Positions 12,279 through 22,424 of a stretch of DNA of 64,000 nt are shown here, one piece after another. The first letter of the stretch is position 1; each line of letters begins with the position of its first letter. Below the pieces are notes generated by a model, which was given only the letters and a program-made list of their open reading frames with translations, had not been told where the DNA came from and ran no database searches. The DNA comes from Apium graveolens (taxonomy: Eukaryota; Streptophyta; Magnoliopsida; Apiales; Apiaceae): assembly GCF_009905375.1 (NCBI RefSeq), contig NC_133652.1, positions 22,683,339 through 22,747,338 on the forward strand, written 5' to 3'. The translations under genes and the position numbers were made by a program.

Positions 12279-14889
12279 ATGTCTGATTCCAGCTCCGATT
12301 CCATGGATCACGTCCACATATGCTCAAGAATGAAAAAGAAAGGACTCAAATGCAAAAGAACTCCAATTCTCCATACTAGGGCCGCCATCGAAGATTGGAC
12401 GGATGATGAGATTATACCCACCACAAGCCAACAGCCCCAACGCATGACTGTTTCAGACGAGGACACGTCCCCTTCTCAGGACGCGCCCTCTCCTCACAGC
12501 AAGGGAGAATTTGAGGGACGAGCCCCAAAACCTGAAAAATACCCCATTTCTCCTCAACAGTCTGTTTCCCCACTAGAACATTGGGAACCCAGTGATGTAG
12601 AGCTTGATTTTGATTGGAAAGAACTGGAGGACCTCCCTGAGACGGAGAAGAATACTTGGAGGAAAAGGGAAAACAAATTAGCTTGTGTTGGGATGAAATC
12701 CACTGCAACTGATCTAGAGATTGGATGGACCATGAAGTACTACGACATGGAGGGAATCTGGGCACGTCCTCTCAGGATGATGAGGCCTCATATCTTTAAC
12801 GTGGAAAATCTAAGGATTCCAAGAATGGTTCTAACCCCAAAGCTTATTTCTTTAGGTGTGGGCGCGCCCTTGCACCCCTACATCAAAAAGATCCTGAATT
12901 GGTATGATGCTGCCCCCATTCAACTGTCTCCAAATTCGTACAAGCTAGCATGGGCTCTATTCATCATGTACCACAACCTTGGGTTGGGCGCGCCCTCTAT
13001 GAAAGAGTTTAGCTTTTTTTACAGCATCAGGAAATCCATCCCAGGCTACCACTTTCTGGTTGTCAACAAGTGGTTGAACAACAAAGGGTTTAATGAGGGC
13101 AAAATCAGCCACGAGCGAGATTGGAAGGAGCCATTCTTCTACATCTATGATGTTAGAAGGGCTCGTGTTCGTTTTAACTTAGAGCCAAGTAAGTGCAACA
13201 CCTAGGACGCGTCCTCTCTTGCAAGATGCGTCTTTTCCCTTATTATTTTTTCCTTTCTCCTTTTTATAACTCTCATCTTTCTTCCTTAGATAAAAGGACT
13301 CAGAAAGAGCTTACAGGAAGAAAGAAAAAGAGAGCTGCGAAGGTGTTGAAGTATGCCGAGAAGCATTTTAACCTTAAGGACATGATCACGGAGGCCAATC
13401 TCAAAAAGATTGGGGCTTTGTCTGCAAGGGTTGGCTCTATTTGTAAATATCGTGATTTTTACAATGGAAGACCCATCCTAACTGCATCTGAGAAAGCTAG
13501 AGGGTTAAACGCAACAGAACTTGTTCAACTGAACATCAGTAGACAAGTTGATCTAGAGCAAGGTAAGAATCCTTTGGACGCGTCTCTCGTTTACGACGTG
13601 TCATGCGCACGTTCACCCCTTCTCTTACATGCATAACCTTAATCTAACTTATAGACGTTTCCCACATCCTACTTTACTGCTTTAGACGCGTCTTTCCTCT
13701 AGGGCGCGTCCTCCTTTGTTGTTGTCACTTATACCGTTCTCATAGTCCATTATATAGGCGTTGTGTCCCCTATTTTGGACGCGTCATATATTTAGGACGC
13801 GTCGTGGTCCCATAGATGCACTTTTTATGTTTGCACAACTTCATGCATTTATATTTTAATTGACATCCACATCTTTAGATTATGTTTATGGCGCATCCTA
13901 CTATAAAGACGCGTCTACCTCATCTGGCTAACGTTTTTTCTGTATTCATGTCACAGAAATGACTTCTCTTCCAAAGGGATTCGCAATTGGTGCTTCCGGA
14001 AAGTTGAGAGCCAAGAAGCAGGCTCATGCAAAATCTGATCCCAAAGTTAAGGATCCTACCCCTGCTGTGACACCTTCCCCCCACCAAAAATCATCGACAC
14101 TACAGTGTTGGACATCCTGAGAAGGAGGACGCGCCCTTAAAGCGTCAAAAGACTGTTCCTGATGACCAATCTTTCGTTCTCAGATATCTGGGCGCGTCCT
14201 CGGTTGGCGACTTTACTGAGGATGAAGTCAGGGGTTGGACTTTTAGGACTGAGCAACAGACAGAGGAGGTTATGGTGAGGGCTGCAGCTAAGCTTCACTT
14301 GCACGCCAGACAGAGTGCTAATATGTCTGCAAGGCTCAGGGCGCGTCTTGCTGCCACCAATACTGCAAAGAGCCAAGCTGAAGATAAGGCAAAGTCCCTG
14401 GAAAGGTACATTAATCTGCTTGTCCAAGAAAAGGATGATGAGATCAAACGCCTGGAGGAGGAGAAGACGCGTCTTGAGACGGAAAAAGCTGTGTTAGAAG
14501 GTAATGTCTCCTCTATGGAGAAAATGATGGAGAGTGTTATCACACTAAATTCCACCATGCAACTGGAGCTTGACACTCTGAACGATGACAGGCTGTATGG
14601 GTGGACAGAGGAGAAAAAACTAGTTTACCAAAATAGCTTCGCAGCTGGATTCGAAGAGTGGTGCTCTGGGTTTATTGCAAATGACCCAGCGTATACTTTT
14701 TCAAAGTTCGATGCAGACACCCATATATGGGTTAATGACTTCAGAATCAGGGCTGCGGATTCCATTAAGAGTAAAAGAATTTTCCTAGGCTTGGAGGAAG
14801 AGGACGCGTCCCCTGCTCCTACTCCACTTCAGACTCAACCTCCTCCTGCAGACAACCAAGACAAGCCTCAGGACGCGCCTCCTGCCTAG
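12279..14889 (+). pseudogene. Antisense gene of Gypsy 1: Transposase_28-like plus coiled-coil protein, frameshifted
   Basis: The exons inferred from splice signals conserved in Gypsy 2 are 12099-13188 (ATG at 12279, acceptor TTTTACAG, donor CCAA|GTAAGT), 13290-13562 (acceptor TTCCTTAG, donor CAAG|GTAAGA) and 13957-14889 (acceptor GTCACAG). The first coding exon holds the 'putative gypsy type transposon' (Transposase_28-like) core, LISLGVGAPLHPYIKKIL to EPFFYIYDVRRARVRFNLEPS. The second is basic (GRKKKRAAKV). The last is a long coiled coil (about 14272-14580), then an acidic and proline-rich tail. Two 1-bp deletions in the last exon, in the C run near 14080 and near 14107, put the coiled coil out of frame, so this copy is broken. 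Function is unknown. It is convergent with gag-pol. Confidence 0.75.
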
Positions 14890-15106
14890 GACGCGTCTTA
14901 TGTTTATTTATGGAGTTTTTACTTGAACTATTTAAGGGTGCGGGCATCTCGAAGCCTTGTAAATTGTAATGATTACTTTTGAACTCCTTTTGTTTGCACG
15001 TTTTCATGACATTTCTCTTTATCTTACCTCTGCATGTCTTTTTCTTTTTCAACTCTGCTTTGTCATAAAGATGGGCTCGTCCTGTACGGAGGACGCACCT
15101 TTGAAA
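14890..15106. other. Post-pol spacer of Gypsy 1, truncated by the nested copia
   Basis: Matches the Gypsy 2 spacer just beyond the antisense gene stop (about 44560-44430, other strand), including 'aagggtgcgggc' and GGACGCGTC-type motifs. The remainder of the spacer is missing in this copy. Confidence 0.7.
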
Positions 15107-16201
15107 TGTTAGTGTATACTGAAAATATTTATTTGAAGTATGTACATTTATTTCTGGCTAGTTTATTTGAGAATCATTTGAATGTTTACATGTTGTCTAA
15201 TATTATATATTGTGAACAATCTAGTATCAAGTGGGATACAGAATATTAGATTGTTAAATACGGTTATATAATATAATAAGGTTCACAGCACAGGTGGTGT
15301 TGGACAATCCACTAGTATGGCTGTAGTATTATTTAGATTAGTTTATATTGACTAATAAATAATACTAGTATACTTTGTGTATATTGAACATGATCAAATT
15401 TAGAATTGTTCCCTTAATACTGATTAAGAAGGAGAACTAAGATTCTATGTTATTATTAATGCTTAGGTTCTTAATCCGGAAATAGTAATTGACACGTGTA
15501 TATTATTTACATGCTTTGATTTATATATGAAATAATTCTTTTGAATTATATCATTATATTTTGGGTGATGGAATTATATACATGGTGGATATTATTTATT
15601 GAAGGAATCTATGTCCTGATAATATTCGGGTTAATGATGTCCCCTTGAAAGCTCAAAAAGATTTAATTATGTGAAACCCTGCAGGTGGAATTTATTCTGG
15701 CATAATTAAATAAAGGTTGAGTTGATGATCAAGGATAAAAGATATTAATTAAATAAATTATCAGTAATTTATTTAATTAATGGACATATGATATTTTAAA
15801 CATGGGGAATTTAATAAGCAAATAATATTGGAACCGAATTAATTAAATTACGGTATTAGGAAAGGTAGTGCAAATATTAATTCTTTAGTGGATTGAATTA
15901 ATATTTAATTACATTGGGCTAGGCTCAAGATGTAATTAGAAGGCCCAACCTAATTATCCATGGTCCCTATTGTAGCCTATATATATTCTTATTCTCTTCT
16001 TGCTTGGAATTGTGTGAAAACATATTGTAGCCACCAAGGAGCAAGAAGAGAGGATAACTTGAGAAGACGGAGGCCACACTTCGCTCAAGGGAATTTGGGA
16101 ATACAATAGAAGAGCGTGGAATCAACCATTAACAAGGTAATCCTCTTTTCGTAATCTTTATCGTAAAACTTAGTAACACCCTAAGTCCGTGGTTCCCAAC
16201 A
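15107..16201 (+). repeat. Copia B 5' LTR
   Basis: 1095 bp, TGTTAGTG...TTCCCAACA. A TATA box (CCTATATATATTC) lies near 15976-15988, giving a short R-U5 before the primer-binding site at 16203. Confidence 0.92.
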
Positions 16202-16202
16202 A

Positions 16203-16218
16203 TTGGTATCAAGAGCCT
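16203..16218 (+). other. Copia B primer-binding site
   Basis: TTGGTATCAAGAGCC directly after the LTR closely matches the 3' end complement of initiator Met tRNA (TGGTATCAGAGC) with one extra A. Confidence 0.85.
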
Positions 16219-16635
16219 GGTAATGGGTTCTACGTTTTATGATATAATGTCCATGTCGTAATTATATATGCGTGTATATAGTGTTTTGCTTGTATTGGTT
16301 TTGATGCAGGTTGTTAATCCACTATTATGGCCATGTATATTTTAATTATGTGTTTGGATCCCACGTGGTTTAATCGTGGTTAATTTTTGTTTTGGTTTTC
16401 ACGTGGTTTAATCGTGGTTGTAATTTACACGAGGGTTGAACGTGTTAGAATAGATTTTACAAAATTAGTTTTGTATTAGATCTATTTTTTTTGTAATTGT
16501 TCCGGGTATTTTGTAATAGTTATGTGCGATCGGAAATCAATTCCGGTAGTTTTTTGTTCCGCTGTGCGATTACAAGGGGCTGCTGTTGATGTTTGGATCG
16601 AACAAAATCAAAACAAAACTCACAGAAAAGCAACA

Positions 16636-16765
16636 GGCGCGCGCGCACTGCGGCCGCTGGGACTGCTGGGGCTGCTGGGCCTGCTGGGGCTGCGGCGGCA
16701 GCTGGGACTGCTGGGGCTGTTGGGGCTGCTGGGGCTGCTGGGGCTGCTGGGGGCGTCGGGGCGCG
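16636..16765 (+). repeat. GC-rich CTGCTGGGG microsatellite in the Copia B leader
   Basis: An imperfect run of 9-base units (CTGCTGGGG with single-base variants) fills about 100 bp, after a GCGCGCGCAC run. It is far more GC-rich than the surrounding leader. Its G runs and CTG/CAG content could fold strongly. Open frames on both strands across it are low-complexity artefacts. Confidence 0.8.
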
Positions 16766-17149
16766 TTTGGGGCAGATTTTTTTTGAGAGTTGGATTTTTT
16801 TTTCAAGGGCCATAATAGTGGAAAATTTATTTTAATTTTTTCCATTAAATTTTAATTATTGCTTTAATTTATTGATTATGTGTGTCGTTAATTATGTGTG
16901 TAATTCTTTTAAAATTGCATGTTTAACTTAATTAGGACGACATGGACATAAAATTTATTTATTGCTTTAATTAAATGTTATATGTTGCTAAAATTATGTG
17001 TGTATTTTGAATGCATGATTAGACATAATTATAACAACATGGGCCCCATTTAATTTTAAAATTCCTCAATTTTAATAAAAAAAAATCTAAGTGGGAAAGG
17101 GAATTAATATGAAATTAAATCTCATGGTCTCCATTATTGGTTGTAGGTA

Positions 17150-17660
17150 ATTTAACATAAAGACGAATATAAATTATATATACGTCACCCATCGTGGCAT
17201 GTAATTTGTGGTGTCTAGAATGTTATAGAAATTACTAGAACAAACTTCTTAAATTAATAAATTTTGAAAGGAATAAATACGGATTTTCTTTATTTCTGAT
17301 TTGGGGCGATTTTGTCAAAAACGGGTTCATCGAACTTGTAAGGCTGTGGGTTTTAAGCGAGACCGATGTGACTCCTCCACTACCTGGAAATCAAACCATT
17401 GATGAATATTGAATTGAAGTATTCTATTCAAGGCAAAATTACGAATATTGGAAGGTATACACGCCACCCATCGTGGTGTACCAAGTTCCATAGATTTCGA
17501 ATAATTTAAGATTTGATGATGGTATACACTTAGCTATGAAAAATAATATAGTCCACCCCAACGTGGCATATTGTTTAGTAATAGGACCGAAGTGACATTT
17601 AAACAAAATTAGGTGGTATACATGTCACACATCGTGGCGTACCAGAAGCTTATGGTGTTT
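17150..17660 (+). repeat. Four copies of a CCCATCGTGG-type hairpin motif in the Copia B leader
   Basis: Similar blocks occur near 17185 (cacccatcgtggcatg), 17463 (cacccatcgtggtgta), 17552 (caccccaacgtggcat) and 17624 (cacacatcgtggcgta). Each is preceded or followed by 'gtatacac/gtaccag' phrases. The CCAC...GTGG arms around a five-base loop can pair. They lie just upstream of the gag start at about 17706-17754, so a role in packaging or translation is possible but unproven. Confidence 0.6.
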
Positions 17661-17705
17661 AGATGTTAGTGCATTAAATTTTAATAATTTAGATCTTAAT
17701 AATTA

Positions 17706-20700
17706 ATGCACCCTTATTTATGTGATGTTTTTATGCATGATTCTCAGGATAAAATGGGCTTTAATCCACTATTCACCATACTTAAGGATAACAAACTTAC
17801 CGGACCTAACTATATTGAATGGAAACGAAATTTGGACATTGTGTTGACTGCTGAGGAGTACAAGTTTTGCACTTATGAACCCAAGCCTGAACAGCCTGCT
17901 GCTGATGCTCCTGAAGATGAGAAAGAGTATTATAAACGGTGGATTAAGGCTGATGAGATGTCACGATGTTACATTCTGGCAGCAATGTCGGGTGTTTTGC
18001 AGCATCAGCATCAGTCTATGGTCACTGCTTCGGATATGCTCTTTAATCTCAAGAAACTTTTTGGAGATCAGAATAGGGCTGCTAGGCAAGTAGCCATGAA
18101 GGCTTTAATGAACACTCAGATGGCTGAAGGCACACCTGTAAGGGATCATGTTCTCAAGATGATGTCGCATTTGAATGAGATAGAGATCCTTGGTGCTGAA
18201 CTTGACGGGGAAACCCAGATTGACATTATCCTTATGAGCTTGTCCAAGAGTTTTGAGCAGTTCCGCTTGAATTACAGCATGAACAAGAGGCAGTATAGTC
18301 TCGCGGAACTGCTGACAGAACTTCAGGCAGCTGAAGGATTATTTCGGCAGAGTGTTCAAGTGAATGTGGCTGAGAAAGGTTCTTCCTCTAAGCCGAAAGG
18401 TATTAAGAAGAAGAAAAAGGCTCAGACACAGAAAGCTGTGAAGGCAGTGGGAGTTCAGGGTGGTGTGAAAAAGCCTAAGGGAAAGTGCTTCAGATGCAAA
18501 CAGTCAGGTCACTGGAAACAGGATTGTCCTCTTCCTAAGAAGACAAACAATACTGGTATGTCTCTTTCTCTAATTACAGAAACATTTATAGCGGCTATAT
18601 CTACGAGCACTTGGTGTGTAGATACAGGATCCACTGATCATGTTTGTAATTCTATGCAGGGGTTCCAACTATCCAAAATGCTTAGAGATGGTGAGATATA
18701 CGTGTTCATGGGAGATGCTACGAAAGTAGCAGTAGTTGCAGTAGGAGTTATTCATTTATCTTTTGGTTCTGATAGGATTTTGGTTTTGAACAATTGTCTT
18801 TATGTACCTTCTTTTAGAAGGAATTTAATTTCGGTTTTTAAACTTGCTTTGGATGGTTATAATGTTTGTTTGGATCGTAATGTTTCTATTATGATGAATA
18901 AACGAATTATATGTTCTGGTACATTGCAAGATAATTTGTATATAATTAATCCTAGTCAACCTGCACTGCAACTGCAATTTAGGGAATTGAACAACACATC
19001 TTCTAACTCTACTAAAAGAAAGGAACCTTCTAGTTTGAACCAAACATATCTTTGGCACTTGAGATTAGGTCATATTAACTTGAGGAGGATTCAAAGACTG
19101 GTAATAGACGGGCCTTTAAGCTCATTGCCAGTGGAGCCATTTCCAGTTTTTGAATCCTGCTTGGAAGGTAAAATGACTAATAGGCCTTTCAAGGCAAAAG
19201 GGAATAGAGCCAAACAACTGTTAGAATTGGTTCACTCTGATTTATGTGGACCCATGAATATCCAAGCAAGAGGTGGTTATGAATATTTCGTCACTTTCAT
19301 TGATGATTATTCTAGATATGGGTACATTTATTTGTTGCACCGTAAGTCTGAGTGCTTTGATAAGTTCAAAGAGTACAAAGCTAAAATGGAGAAGCGACTT
19401 AATAAAAGTATCAAGTCACTACGATCATATCGTGGTGGCGAATACTTGCTTGGAGAATTTAGGGAATATTTATCAGAAAATGGGATAGAATCCCACTTAA
19501 CTGCACCAGGCACACCCCAGCAGAACGGTGTAGCAGAGAGAAGGAACCAGACTCTTTTAGAGAGTGTTAGATCGATGATGAGTTATTCGGATTTACCCAA
19601 GTCGTTTTGGGGACATGCCTTAGAGACAACAACTTATCTTCTGAACTTAGTACCTTCTAAGTCGGTTCCTAAAACCCCCTTAGAATTGTGGACCGGGGAT
19701 AAACCGAGTCTAAGACATATTCGAATATGGGGTTGTCCAGCACATGTGCTGAACAAGAACGCGACTACGTTAGAATCTCGTACAGAAGTAAGGTTGTTTG
19801 TAGGCTACCCCATGGGAATGAAAGGATATTTATTTTATAGTCCGAAGAATTGGGATGTCATTGTTAGCACCAATGCAAGATTCTTAGAGGAGGAATATAT
19901 AATGAATCACAAACCCATGAGTAGTGTCGTTTTAGAGGAACTAGTGGGAGGGACAAATAATACCCATGAAGCTGTAGTACAAGTAGAACAACCACAACAT
20001 AATGTACAACCTGTCACTAATACCGCACCAGTGCCTCGTCGTAGTGGGAGGGTTGTTCAACAGCCTGATAGTTTCATGTTTTTGGGTGAGTCTTCAGACT
20101 TGGTCTCTGGTGAACATGATGATGATCCCCGTACATACGAAGAGGCAGCACAAGACAAAGATGCAGATCTTTGGCAAAAAGCGATGGAATCTGAGATAGA
20201 ATCAATGTATTCTAATCAGGTCTGGGAGCTCGTGGAACGACCCAAAGGTATAAAACCTATTGGATGTAAGTGGATCTACAAGAAAAAGAGGGGATTAGAT
20301 AAAAAGGTGAAAGCCTGGAAAGCAAGACTTATTGCGAAAGGGTATACTCAGAAAGAAGGTATCGATTATGAGGAAACCTTTTCACCGGTAGTCATGCTTA
20401 AGTCAATCCGTATTCTTTTATCTATAACAGCTCATCTCGATTATGAGATTTGGCAAATGGATGTCAAGACAACTTTTCTTAATGAAAGTCTTGAAGAAAC
20501 CATCTATATGCAGCAACCAAAAGGATTCATTAAGGAAGGCCAAGAGCATCTGGTATGTAAGCTTAAGAGGTCTATTTATGGACTTAAACAAGCTTCTAGA
20601 GACTGGAATATTCATTTTGATCAGGCAGTCCAGTCATATGGATTTGATCAAAGTCCAAGCGAATCGTGCGTGTATAAGAGAAGTGAAGGTAATGCAGTGG

Positions 20701-21695
20701 TTTTTCTAGTACTATATGTAGATGATATTTTACTCATTGGAAACAATATTGAGATGTTGTCATCAGTAAAGGCATGGTTGTTCAAACAATTTGACATGAA
20801 GGACTTAGGTGAAGCGGCATACATCCTTGGGATCAAAGTTATAAGGGATCACAAGAAAAGGATGTTGGCTTTATCTCAAGAGCCCTACATTGATGAAGTA
20901 TTAGCTCGTTTTAACATGCAGAACTCCAAGAAAGGTTTTCTACCTTTTAAGCATGGAGTTGCTCTATCTAAAAAGCAGTGTCCTTCGACACCTAAGGATA
21001 TAGAGAGCATGAAAGCAGTTCCTTATGCTTCAGCATGTGGAAGCTTAATGTATGCTATGTTATGTACGAGGCCTGACATCTGCTTTGCTGTAGGCATGGT
21101 TAGTAGATATCAGTCGAACCCAGGTCAGGAACATTGGAGTGCAGTAAAAACTATACTCAAGTACCTGAGAAGGACTAAGGAGTATATGTTAATTTACAAG
21201 GCCTCAGATCTATTTCCTTTGGGATATACTGATTCAGATTTCCAATCAGATAGGGATAAGAGGAAATCAACCTCGGGATATGTTTTTACTTTGGGAGGTG
21301 GAGCCGTTATATGGAGGAGTGTAAAGCAGAAATGCATTGCAGACTCTACCATGGAGGCCGAGTACGTGGCGGCCTCTGAGGCTGCCAAGGAGGCTGTATG
21401 GTTCAGGAACTTCCTTTTGGACTTAGATGTGGTACCTAATTTGCCTAGGAGCTTGACGGTGTATTGTGATAACACTGGTGCTGTGGCAAATTCAAAGGAA
21501 CCGCGAGACCAGAAAGCAGCTAAACATATTGAACGTAAGTATCATCTCATACGAGGAATCGTAAAGCGAGGGGATATAGTTGTGGCTCACATATCATCAG
21601 AAGACAACCGAGCAGATCCTTTCACAAAGAGCTTGCCAACCAAGGTTTTTGACAAGCATGTGGAAGCGATAGGAGTCAGATGGATGGACACATAG
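17706..21695 (+). CDS. Copia B Gag-Pol polyprotein, open frame with a damaged integrase
   Basis: 1329 codons without a stop. Copia Gag is N-terminal (LTGPNYIEWKRNLDIVL; the best start is the Met at 17754, but the frame opens at 17706). A zinc knuckle CFRCKQSGHWKQDC lies near residue 260. The protease has CVDTGSTDH near 303. Integrase follows at about 445-700, RT at about 870-1100 (QMDVKT; YVDD near 1004) and RNase H at about 1170-1310. The integrase has two lesions: its zinc finger reads PVFESCLEGK where the family has CxxC, and its second catalytic Asp is Tyr (LRSYRGGEYL, normally LRSDRGGEY). The first Asp (HSDLCGP) and Glu (QNGVAERRN) are kept. The protein would be made whole but should not integrate DNA. 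Confidence 0.93.
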   Translation: MHPYLCDVFMHDSQDKMGFNPLFTILKDNKLTGPNYIEWKRNLDIVLTAEEYKFCTYEPKPEQPAADAPEDEKEYYKRWIKADEMSRCYILAAMSGVLQHQHQSMVTASDMLFNLKKLFGDQNRAARQVAMKALMNTQMAEGTPVRDHVLKMMSHLNEIEILGAELDGETQIDIILMSLSKSFEQFRLNYSMNKRQYSLAELLTELQAAEGLFRQSVQVNVAEKGSSSKPKGIKKKKKAQTQKAVKAVGVQGGVKKPKGKCFRCKQSGHWKQDCPLPKKTNNTGMSLSLITETFIAAISTSTWCVDTGSTDHVCNSMQGFQLSKMLRDGEIYVFMGDATKVAVVAVGVIHLSFGSDRILVLNNCLYVPSFRRNLISVFKLALDGYNVCLDRNVSIMMNKRIICSGTLQDNLYIINPSQPALQLQFRELNNTSSNSTKRKEPSSLNQTYLWHLRLGHINLRRIQRLVIDGPLSSLPVEPFPVFESCLEGKMTNRPFKAKGNRAKQLLELVHSDLCGPMNIQARGGYEYFVTFIDDYSRYGYIYLLHRKSECFDKFKEYKAKMEKRLNKSIKSLRSYRGGEYLLGEFREYLSENGIESHLTAPGTPQQNGVAERRNQTLLESVRSMMSYSDLPKSFWGHALETTTYLLNLVPSKSVPKTPLELWTGDKPSLRHIRIWGCPAHVLNKNATTLESRTEVRLFVGYPMGMKGYLFYSPKNWDVIVSTNARFLEEEYIMNHKPMSSVVLEELVGGTNNTHEAVVQVEQPQHNVQPVTNTAPVPRRSGRVVQQPDSFMFLGESSDLVSGEHDDDPRTYEEAAQDKDADLWQKAMESEIESMYSNQVWELVERPKGIKPIGCKWIYKKKRGLDKKVKAWKARLIAKGYTQKEGIDYEETFSPVVMLKSIRILLSITAHLDYEIWQMDVKTTFLNESLEETIYMQQPKGFIKEGQEHLVCKLKRSIYGLKQASRDWNIHFDQAVQSYGFDQSPSESCVYKRSEGNAVVFLVLYVDDILLIGNNIEMLSSVKAWLFKQFDMKDLGEAAYILGIKVIRDHKKRMLALSQEPYIDEVLARFNMQNSKKGFLPFKHGVALSKKQCPSTPKDIESMKAVPYASACGSLMYAMLCTRPDICFAVGMVSRYQSNPGQEHWSAVKTILKYLRRTKEYMLIYKASDLFPLGYTDSDFQSDRDKRKSTSGYVFTLGGGAVIWRSVKQKCIADSTMEAEYVAASEAAKEAVWFRNFLLDLDVVPNLPRSLTVYCDNTGAVANSKEPRDQKAAKHIERKYHLIRGIVKRGDIVVAHISSEDNRADPFTKSLPTKVFDKHVEAIGVRWMDT

Positions 21696-21751
21696 ATTTT
21701 TATGTAATAGTGGATTAAATAAACACTGATGTACACATAGAATATTTTGAG

Positions 21752-21765
21752 TATAAGTGGGAGAT
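21752..21765 (+). other. Copia B polypurine tract
   Basis: TATAAGTGGGAGAT ends at the first base of the 3' LTR, as expected for the plus-strand primer. Confidence 0.85.
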
Positions 21766-22424
21766 TGTTAGTGTATACTGAAAATATTTATTTGAAGTAT
21801 GTACATTTATTTCTGGCCAGTTTATTTGAGAATCATTTGAATGTTTACATGTTGTCTAATATTATATATTGTGAACAATCTAGTATCAAATGAGATACAG
21901 AATATTAGATTGTTAAATACGGTTATATAATATAATAAGGTTCACAGCACAGGTGGTGTTGGACAATCCACTAGTATGGCTGTAGTATTATTTAGATTAG
22001 TTTATATTGACTAATAAATAATACTAGTATACTTTGTGTATATTGAACATGATCAAATTTAGAATTGTTCCCTTAATACTGATTAAGAAGGAGAACTAAG
22101 ATTATATGTTATTATTAATGCTTAGGTTCTTAATCCGGAAATAGTAATTGACACGTGTATATTATTTACATGCTTTGATTTATATATGAAATAATTCTTT
22201 TGAATTATATCATTATATTTTGGGTGATGGAATTATATACATGGTGGATATTATTTATTGAAGGAATCCATGTCCTGATAATATTCGGGTTAATGATGTC
22301 CCCTTGAAAGCTCAAAAAGATTTAATTATGTGAAACCCTGCAGGTGGAATTTATTCTGGCATAATTAAATAAAGGTTGAGTGGATGATCAAGGATAAAAG
22401 ATATTAATTAAATAAATTATCAGT
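21766..22424 (+). repeat. Copia B 3' LTR, truncated
   Basis: Aligns without gaps to 15107-15765 with 6 substitutions, then stops at ATCAGT, where the intact LTR continues with AATTTATTTAATT. The missing 436 bp include the TATA box and the LTR end. The next base belongs to Gypsy 1 pol, so this is a deletion junction. Confidence 0.93.

Larger units (their letters stand above)
15107..22424 (+). mobile_element. Copia B: nested Ty1/copia element with truncated 3' LTR
   Basis: A plus-strand copia inserted in Gypsy 1. The 5' LTR is complete (1095 bp, TGTTAG...CCAACA). It is followed by a primer-binding site like initiator Met tRNA (TTGGTATCAAGAGCC), a leader of about 1.5 kb, one long gag-pol frame and a polypurine tract. 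The 3' LTR stops after 659 bp, where Gypsy 1 RT/RNase H sequence begins abruptly. The aligned LTR parts differ at only 6 of 659 positions, so the insertion is fairly recent. The right target duplication was lost with the deletion. Confidence 0.95.

Noticed and set aside
12412..12765. Minus-strand frame inside antisense exon 2 of Gypsy 1
   Set aside because: Shadow of the coding exon; the matching stretch in Gypsy 2 is not open in that frame.
14085..14125. An extra intron in the last exon of the Gypsy 1 antisense gene
   Set aside because: The frame change is explained by two 1-bp deletions relative to Gypsy 2; no GT...AG pair fits the short interval.
16520..16845. Overlapping open frames on both strands across the GC-rich repeat
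   Set aside because: They arise from a 9-base tandem repeat read in several frames (poly PAA, QQP, LLGL); no domain and no conservation evidence.
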